DNA from: a virus
Virus record (IMG/VR): IMGVR_UViG_3300023184_000156
Location: 1 to 56,659 of that record
DNA length: 56,659 nt
Strand: one strand, 5' to 3'
Shown: positions 52,290 through 56,659 of the stretch, piece by piece
Layout: every line of letters begins with the position of its first letter
Numbering within the stretch: position 1 is the stretch's first letter
Position numbers and translations under genes: made by a program
The notes under the pieces: generated by a model
What the model was told of the DNA's origin: nothing
Seen by the model: the letters and a program-made list of their open reading frames with translations, nothing else
The model's database searches: none

Positions 52290-54416
52290 TTATGCTTCAA
52301 TATAAGTTTTGCTTACTTTAACATCAGTATCTGCTGATGCACCAGTTACCTGAAGAAGAACGTTTCCACCACTGTAAACAGCGTTAGTTGTTCCTAGTTC
52401 AGCGTTGCTGATTACATCTGCATACTCTGTTAAGTAAACGTTGTTTGATCCATCTACAGTTACAAGAAGTTCAATTACTTCAATATCAGTACCCTTTTTC
52501 ATTTGTACGATATATTTAGCACTTGAGTATGTTGCTGTTGACCATGTGTCAATTGTTGTTGCTGAAGTTGAAGCGGTAGCAAGAGCAGAACCAAGAAGAA
52601 CATCTGGAAGAGCAATACTTGTCGCATTTGCTGCACCAAGAGTTGGTGTAACAAAAGTTGGGCTATTAGTAAATGCTACTGTTGAAGATCCTGACTCATC
52701 AGTTAATGCTGCTGCAAGGTTTGAAGAAGATGGTGTTGCAAGGAATGTTGCTACGCCAGTTCCAAGACCAGATACACCAGTTGAAATTGGAAGACCAGTT
52801 GCATTTGTTAAAGTTCCTGCTGATGGAGTTCCAAGATCAGGAGTTGTAAGTGTTGGTGATGTTAATGTCTTATTTGTAAGTGTCTGAGTTCCATTTAGAG
52901 TTACGACTGTTGAATCAATATCAATTGTGTTTCCAGTTTTATCTAATCCTGTACCAGCAATAATTTGTCCCAAACCAGTAAACTGAGTAAATGTAAGTGC
53001 TGTAGTTCCAACTGTAATTGCGCCATCATTAGTTAATACATAACCTTGATCAGCGTTTGCAGTTCCTTCTTCTACGAATACCGCAAAGTTTGAAGTAAGT
53101 TCTGCTGCTGTATCACAATCAGTTGAACGAACTGCTGCTCCAGATGCTTGAACTACATAGATACCGTTTTGTGAACCAGTTGTTTGATTCTTAACAAGAA
53201 CACGATCTCCAGTTGCAAGAGTTATTCCGTCAAGAGTGTCTCCGTTTTCAAGAGCGGAAGCAATTGTTACGTTAGCAGTTGTTGCTGCACGTACTGATGC
53301 TTTCCAGTCAATACCCTGTGTTGTTGAATCCACATAAGCCTTTGTTGCTGCATCTTGTGCAGATGTTGGATCTCCAAGACCTGTGATCTTGTTTGTGCCC
53401 ATTGCAATTGCACCAGACATTGTTCCGCCAGTAAGTGCTAGTTTGGCTGCAAGGTCTGTTGTCAATCCTGAAATCTTTGATTGATCAATTGCTGCTGCAG
53501 AGTTAATGTCTGCGTTTACAATTGTATCGTTAGCAATCTTTGCTGAAGTTATTGCAGAATCTGCAACCTTTGCTGTTGTTACAGAATCTGAAGCAAGTTT
53601 TCCTTCTGTTACGTTAGCATCTGCAATCTTTGCTGTTGTTACTGCGCTATCTGCAAGTTTGCCAGTGGTTACGTTTAGGTCTGAAATTTTTGCTGTTGTT
53701 ACTGCGCTATTTGCAATCTCTGCTGTATCTACTGCTGAATCTGCAATCTTAGCATTTGTAACTGAGTTTGAAGCAAGTTTTGCATCTGTAACGTTTGCAT
53801 CTAAAATCTTTGCAGTTGTTACTGAATCTGAAGCCAACTTTGCTGCTGTTACATTTGAGTCAACAATTTTTGCTGTAGTAACTGAGTCTGTAGCCAACTT
53901 TGCTGCTGTTACGTTAGCATCAACAATCTTTGCTGTCTCTACAGAGTCTGAAGCAAGTTTTGCTGCTGTTACGTTAGAATTTAGAATTTTTGCGGTAGTT
54001 ACTGAATCTGCAGCAAGCATTGTTGCTGTAACTGTACCAGTATCACCAGATGTAACTACAGTACCTGATACGTTAGGAAGTGTAATTGTACGATCTGCAG
54101 TTGGATCTACTACTGTAAGTGTTGTCTCATAAGCATCTGCTGTTGCACCCTCAAATGTAATCTGTGTATCAAATACACCAACTGCTGCTGGTGCTGCCCA
54201 CTCAAGTCCATTTGTTGCTCCTGAGTTTGCTGTAAGTACATATCCATTTGTTCCAACAGCAAGACGTGCTACTGCATCATCTGCGCTACCAACAATTAAA
54301 TCACCTTTAGCATCAACTGTGCCTGCTGTGATTATATTCTTTCCATTAACGGTCGCAGTTGATCCTTCAACTACCAGTCCCGCTTTTACTCTAAAATCTT
54401 TTGTTACGGTTGCCAT
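52290..54416 (-). CDS. Long tail fibre with decapeptide repeats
   Basis: 708 residues. N-terminal attachment segment MATVTKDFRVKAGLVV, then a beta segment (FEGATADAYETTLTVVDP). About 18 decapeptides follow (127-317) of the SVTTAKIxDx / NVTAAKLASD type, then a linker (TQGIDWKASVRAATTANVT) and another shaft, and finally a C-terminal domain (AKYIVQMKKGTDIEVIELLV) similar to the next gene upstream. Such repeats form triple-beta or beta-helical fibre shafts. AAGGAGA precedes the ATG. Confidence 0.8.
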   Translation of the reverse strand: MATVTKDFRVKAGLVVEGSTATVNGKNIITAGTVDAKGDLIVGSADDAVARLAVGTNGYVLTANSGATNGLEWAAPAAVGVFDTQITFEGATADAYETTLTVVDPTADRTITLPNVSGTVVTSGDTGTVTATMLAADSVTTAKILNSNVTAAKLASDSVETAKIVDANVTAAKLATDSVTTAKIVDSNVTAAKLASDSVTTAKILDANVTDAKLASNSVTNAKIADSAVDTAEIANSAVTTAKISDLNVTTGKLADSAVTTAKIADANVTEGKLASDSVTTAKVADSAITSAKIANDTIVNADINSAAAIDQSKISGLTTDLAAKLALTGGTMSGAIAMGTNKITGLGDPTSAQDAATKAYVDSTTQGIDWKASVRAATTANVTIASALENGDTLDGITLATGDRVLVKNQTTGSQNGIYVVQASGAAVRSTDCDTAAELTSNFAVFVEEGTANADQGYVLTNDGAITVGTTALTFTQFTGLGQIIAGTGLDKTGNTIDIDSTVVTLNGTQTLTNKTLTSPTLTTPDLGTPSAGTLTNATGLPISTGVSGLGTGVATFLATPSSSNLAAALTDESGSSTVAFTNSPTFVTPTLGAANATSIALPDVLLGSALATASTSATTIDTWSTATYSSAKYIVQMKKGTDIEVIELLVTVDGSNNVYLTEYADVISNAELGTTNAVYSGGNVLLQVTGASADTDVKVSKTYIEA
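53466..54038 (-). repeat. In-gene 60-base repeats (paired decapeptides) of the fibre shaft
   Basis: Degenerate units of about 30 bases, paired into 60-base units, encode alternating SVTTAKI and NVTAAKLAS decapeptides. Copies agree at Thr, Lys and hydrophobic positions and vary elsewhere. Copy number could change by recombination and alter fibre length. Confidence 0.8.
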
Positions 54417-54431
54417 CTTTTATCTCCTTGG

Positions 54432-54878
54432 TTAAGCCTTTAATCCCATACGCATGTAGCGTAGAGTTATAGGGGTTTGTCCGCCCACTGGAACGACAGT
54501 TAGTGAAACTGTATCCCCAGCCCTTGAAACAGAGATGGTGCCAATATTCCCATCATTGTCTATCGTTGAATACTCACTGACGTTTACATCTGTACCGTCA
54601 ATTAGTATGTTCATCTCTGTGGAGTAAAATTTATTTGCTCCTCCAGAAGTCTTTTTTAATGAGATCATATATTTCATTGATCTCCACTCACTTGCTAAAA
54701 AGTTATCAAATACTGTTGAATTTTCAATACCAGTTATTGTTGATTCGTTATTACCGTAACTTCCCAAATCTGTTGCTTGAGCAGAAGCGGTATCGATTAA
54801 ATCTTCATAGTTGCCCTGGGTTGGTCTGTCGCCAGTTTGAAATAGTGCTTTGACTGCTGAGAGTGATGTTCTTGCCAT
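54432..54878 (-). CDS. Small tail-fibre/head-fibre beta domain protein
   Basis: 148 residues. A helical start (LSAVKALFQTGDRPTQGNYE, about 6-25) precedes a C-terminal beta-sandwich (MKYMISLKKTSGGANKFY, then ILIDGTDVNVSEYS) similar to the C-terminus of the 708-aa fibre. Leaderless: TATAAT ends 6 bases before the ATG. Probably a tip protein or fibre chaperone. Confidence 0.65.
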   Translation of the reverse strand: MARTSLSAVKALFQTGDRPTQGNYEDLIDTASAQATDLGSYGNNESTITGIENSTVFDNFLASEWRSMKYMISLKKTSGGANKFYSTEMNILIDGTDVNVSEYSTIDNDGNIGTISVSRAGDTVSLTVVPVGGQTPITLRYMRMGLKA

Positions 54879-54884
54879 GTTGAA

Positions 54885-54890
54885 ATTATA
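54885..54890 (-). promoter_or_regulatory. -10 box for a leaderless fibre-domain gene
   Basis: TATAAT on the minus strand, then TTCAAC and ATG at 54878. No TG extension or strong -35. The same 6-base spacing as at 736 and 2521. Confidence 0.5.
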
Positions 54891-54898
54891 TCATATTA

Positions 54899-55120
54899 TT
54901 AAAGAATATAGTTATTAATTCCAATAATCTGAAGCGGAATTGCTGGTACTCCAGAGTATGAGGATGGTATTCCAATCGTACTAAATCTAATTCTAAAAGG
55001 CAAAACCTCATTAATTTTTATACCAAGGCTTACTGGAATAATTCTTGCAATTGGATAATCTACTGCATCAACCTTTTTAATTCTTTGTGTTGTTTCGTCA
55101 ATAATTATTGCTAAAGCCAT
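54899..55120 (-). CDS. Small beta structural protein
   Basis: 73 residues, hydrophobic and beta-like (IIIDETTQRIKKV, then IPVSLGIKINEVLPFRIRFS), ending IIGINNYIL. Similar short proteins occur between fibre genes of aquatic phages; role unknown. It overlaps the upstream gene at 55120 and follows it in the same operon. Confidence 0.6.
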   Translation of the reverse strand: MALAIIIDETTQRIKKVDAVDYPIARIIPVSLGIKINEVLPFRIRFSTIGIPSSYSGVPAIPLQIIGINNYIL

Positions 55121-55530
55121 TACGACTCACTATTTGTTACGTCTTCAATGATAACCATTGTTCCTCTGGCTACCGTCCAAACCCTACTTTCATCACTTAA
55201 CTCAATATCAAAAATGTCGCCAGTCTCTAATAGAACTGAATCGTTTGCAGATAGTGAAACTGTAAATTCTCCATCTCCATCTGTTTCTGTTGGAGCAGGT
55301 GCTAACTCTACAATTAACTCTGCGTCATCTGTAAATTCTCCAGGTTTAGTATTTGGTCTTTTAATTTCCATTGCAATTGTCCAGTCTTCAATAACTAGTG
55401 GATCTTTATTGTCGTCTGTTACATATACTCTAAATGCTGCTGTGTCTCCTCTAACTACCGTCCAACTAACCTCTGGTGGTTTTAAACCAACTAAATAAGA
55501 TTCTTGTTGTTGTGATCTTAGTGTTGCCAT
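55120..55530 (-). CDS. Baseplate/fibre adaptor-like beta protein
   Basis: 136 residues starting MATLRSQQQESYLV; the ATG at 55530 overlaps the upstream stop as TAATG and has CAGG 9 bases before it. The core (SWTVVRGDTAAFRVYVTD, about 21-38; WTIAMEIKRP) resembles BppU-like N-terminal domains that attach fibres to a baseplate. Confidence is moderate. Confidence 0.6.
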   Translation of the reverse strand: MATLRSQQQESYLVGLKPPEVSWTVVRGDTAAFRVYVTDDNKDPLVIEDWTIAMEIKRPNTKPGEFTDDAELIVELAPAPTETDGDGEFTVSLSANDSVLLETGDIFDIELSDESRVWTVARGTMVIIEDVTNSES

Positions 55531-56051
55531 TATGATAAACCTGCTTTCAGTGATCCCCATGTGCCGTTGCCTTTTGGCTGACCAACAATTAATATTCCAG
55601 TTGTTGCGTTAGCCTTTCCTACTATTGCTACCGCACCAGAACCAGTTGCTGGTTGTGTTGCTGTTAATCCTCCACCATCTGCAACATAAAGAATATTTCC
55701 AGCGGTATAAGAATTTGTATTTGCATCAAGAATTACTCCAGAGATAGTAACAACACCATCTGAGTTATTTCCAATTGCAGAACTTGTTAATCCTAATACT
55801 GGGAATGTAGAAAGATTATCAGAGTCACATTTTCCAATTGTTGTTTTTGTATTAAATCCAGTAACATAAACTGGTGTTGCTTTTGCAATTGTTGCACCGC
55901 TTATATTTCTAACCTCTATTGTATGATTTACAAGATTAGGTAAGATAAGTTCAATTTGCTCTGCTAAATCCTGTAAATCTCCATGGATGTCTACTGGATC
56001 GCTAGAGAGCGGATAAGGAAGATCATAATTTGCGGTTGCACCTGTTGCCAT
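55530..56051 (-). CDS. First fibre-cluster gene, tail structural protein
   Basis: 173 residues starting MATGATANYDLPYPLSSDP; the ATG at 56051 follows TGGTATAAT by 9 bases, so the leader is nearly absent, and the longer in-frame start (56078) would lie upstream of the -10. A helical N-terminus (LQDLAEQIELILPNL, about 26-40) and a beta C-terminus with Gly-rich turns (NILYVADGGGLTATQPATG). It opens the leftward transcript and is probably a fibre or tip part. Confidence 0.65.
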   Translation of the reverse strand: MATGATANYDLPYPLSSDPVDIHGDLQDLAEQIELILPNLVNHTIEVRNISGATIAKATPVYVTGFNTKTTIGKCDSDNLSTFPVLGLTSSAIGNNSDGVVTISGVILDANTNSYTAGNILYVADGGGLTATQPATGSGAVAIVGKANATTGILIVGQPKGNGTWGSLKAGLS

Positions 56052-56060
56052 AATCTTATT

Positions 56061-56069
56061 ATTATACCA
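56061..56069 (-). promoter_or_regulatory. Extended -10 promoter opening the leftward operon
   Basis: Minus strand TGGTATAAT, 9 bases before the ATG at 56051. No -35. It faces away from the plus-strand promoter at 56118-56147, so this is the divergent control region. Confidence 0.6.
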
Positions 56070-56117
56070 CTTGATCATAGTATATTTTTAATAAAATATG
56101 CGGCGGTATTGATAAAC

Positions 56118-56147
56118 TTGACTCAATTCATCAAATCATGTTATAAT
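56118..56147 (+). promoter_or_regulatory. Rightward sigma-70 promoter for the secreted lysozyme-like gene
   Basis: TTGACT, an 18-base spacer and TATAAT: the only strong plus-strand promoter seen. The start of transcription would be near 56154. TTGAT (56109-56113) and ATCAA (56030+100 to 56134, around the -35) form a loose inverted repeat that could be an operator; that part is speculative. Confidence 0.75.
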
Positions 56148-56153
56148 TAATAT

Positions 56154-56169
56154 ACTACCGAAAGGTAGT
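56154..56169 (+). promoter_or_regulatory. 5'-end hairpin of the rightward mRNA
   Basis: ACTACC, a GAAA tetraloop and GGTAGT form a 6-base-pair GNRA-capped hairpin right at the predicted 5' end, followed by TTCTGTTTCT and the AAGGAGGT ribosome-binding site. It probably protects the 5' end of the message; a weak attenuator is an alternative. Confidence 0.65.
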
Positions 56170-56194
56170 TTCTGTTTCTAAGGAGGTAACACGA

Positions 56195-56659
56195 ATGAGA
56201 AACATGGAGAAAAAAGTTTGGTTGGGGTTATTATCTATTGTTGGTTTAATTGCGCCTTTTAGCAATTCTGCTAATGCTTTAGATAACAATTTATTGACTA
56301 AACAGCCTGTAGAAGTCGTTCCAGCCCCTCAAGGGGCTTTTCTGGTTTCTAAGGATAAAATATTAAAGAAATATGAAAATGCTCATAAATTGACTGATGG
56401 GCAGTTAGTTGAATTATTAAAGGCAATAGGTTTTAAAGGTAATTCATTAAGATCAGCATGTGCAATTGCTAAGGCTGAATCTAATGGACGACCTTTTGCT
56501 TTTAATGGTAATGCAGAAACTGGCGATAGTTCTTATGGGGTATTTCAAATAAATATGATGGGAGAACTGGGTCCTGATCGAAGAGAAAAATTTGATCTAG
56601 ATTCAAACGTTGAGTTGTTTAACCCAGTTACTAATTCAAAAATTGCTTTTCACATGACT
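56195..56659 (+). CDS. Secreted lysozyme/transglycosylase-like protein (3' end cut by window edge)
   Basis: 155 codons, open at the edge. ATG at 56195 with AAGGAGGT 8 bases before it. A signal peptide (about 1-28, ending NSANA) is followed by a Pro/Val linker, then a lysozyme-superfamily domain: ACAIAKAESNGRPFAFN (candidate catalytic Glu near 97) and GDSSYGVFQINMMGELG, the SYGxFQIN signature of SLT/goose-type lysozymes. It would cut peptidoglycan outside the membrane. The only plus-strand gene, under its own promoter, so expressed independently of the late lysis cassette. It may remodel the wall for release or entry. Confidence 0.85.
   Translation, partial: MRNMEKKVWLGLLSIVGLIAPFSNSANALDNNLLTKQPVEVVPAPQGAFLVSKDKILKKYENAHKLTDGQLVELLKAIGFKGNSLRSACAIAKAESNGRPFAFNGNAETGDSSYGVFQINMMGELGPDRREKFDLDSNVELFNPVTNSKIAFHMT

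Noticed and set aside
1-56659. Circular closure of the window ends
   Set aside because: Joining the ends would stop the rightward lysozyme-like gene four codons later, before the domain is complete, and would make it overlap the left-edge gene. The edges look like contig or window breaks.
1-56659. tRNA genes, integrase, repressor or attachment site
   Set aside because: None of the intergenic gaps is large enough or contains a cloverleaf or tyrosine/serine recombinase, so no support for a temperate lifestyle.

Overview
This window is most of the genome of a tailed double-stranded DNA phage (Caudoviricetes), with one gene cut by each edge. It has a complete siphovirus-type set: terminase, portal, protease/scaffold, HK97-type capsid, head-tail connectors, major tail protein, two tail chaperones, a 1952-residue tape measure and a tail tip, with no contractile sheath. 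It also carries a replication and recombination set and a lysis cassette. No integrase, repressor, tRNA, rRNA, CRISPR array or transposase was seen. The DNA is AT-rich. Several features suggest a Gram-positive, probably actinobacterial, freshwater host: a CHAP endolysin, several Sec-secreted products, many leaderless-looking starts, and a secreted protein whose C-terminal tail I associate with acI/Nanopelagicales surface proteins and their phages. The host assignment is inference.

All genes but one lie on the minus strand, so transcription runs from high to low coordinates. 56.1-50.2 kb holds tail-fibre and receptor-binding genes. 50.0-48.0 kb holds a monomeric B12-dependent ribonucleotide reductase. 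48.0-44.3 kb holds a giant LamG-like protein. 44.3-39.3 kb holds a small unknown gene, portal, protease with in-frame scaffold, major capsid and a capsid accessory. 39.3-34.8 kb holds connectors, tail completion, major tail protein and two paralogous tail chaperones. 34.7-21.4 kb holds the tape measure and tail-tip genes. 21.4-9.3 kb holds DnaB-type helicase, CHC2/TOPRIM primase, an SSB-like protein, a DnaE-type polymerase, a RecA-like recombinase, an Hjc-like nuclease, a Cas4-like nuclease, RuvC and small zinc or HTH proteins. 9.3-7.0 kb holds the terminase, about 35 kb from the portal. 7.0-2.7 kb holds two large secreted proteins. 2.7-1.3 kb is the lysis cassette. 1.3 kb to the left edge holds a proteasome/HslV-like peptidase, a small acidic protein and a secreted Pro-Thr-repeat protein. 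The only plus-strand gene, at the right edge, encodes a secreted lysozyme-like protein with its own strong promoter.

Genes are tightly packed, with many ATGA and TAATG overlaps, and no gap exceeds 300 bases. Short gaps repeatedly contain a minus-strand extended -10 element (TGGTATAAT or TGGTATACT), often 6-10 bases before the start codon. Four intrinsic terminators separate expression units. The points most worth following are the stand-alone HslV-like peptidase, the internal scaffold start with a perfect ribosome-binding site, the paired tail chaperones with a possible RNA switch, the phage-wide extended -10/leaderless promoter set, and the cluster of secreted proteins.
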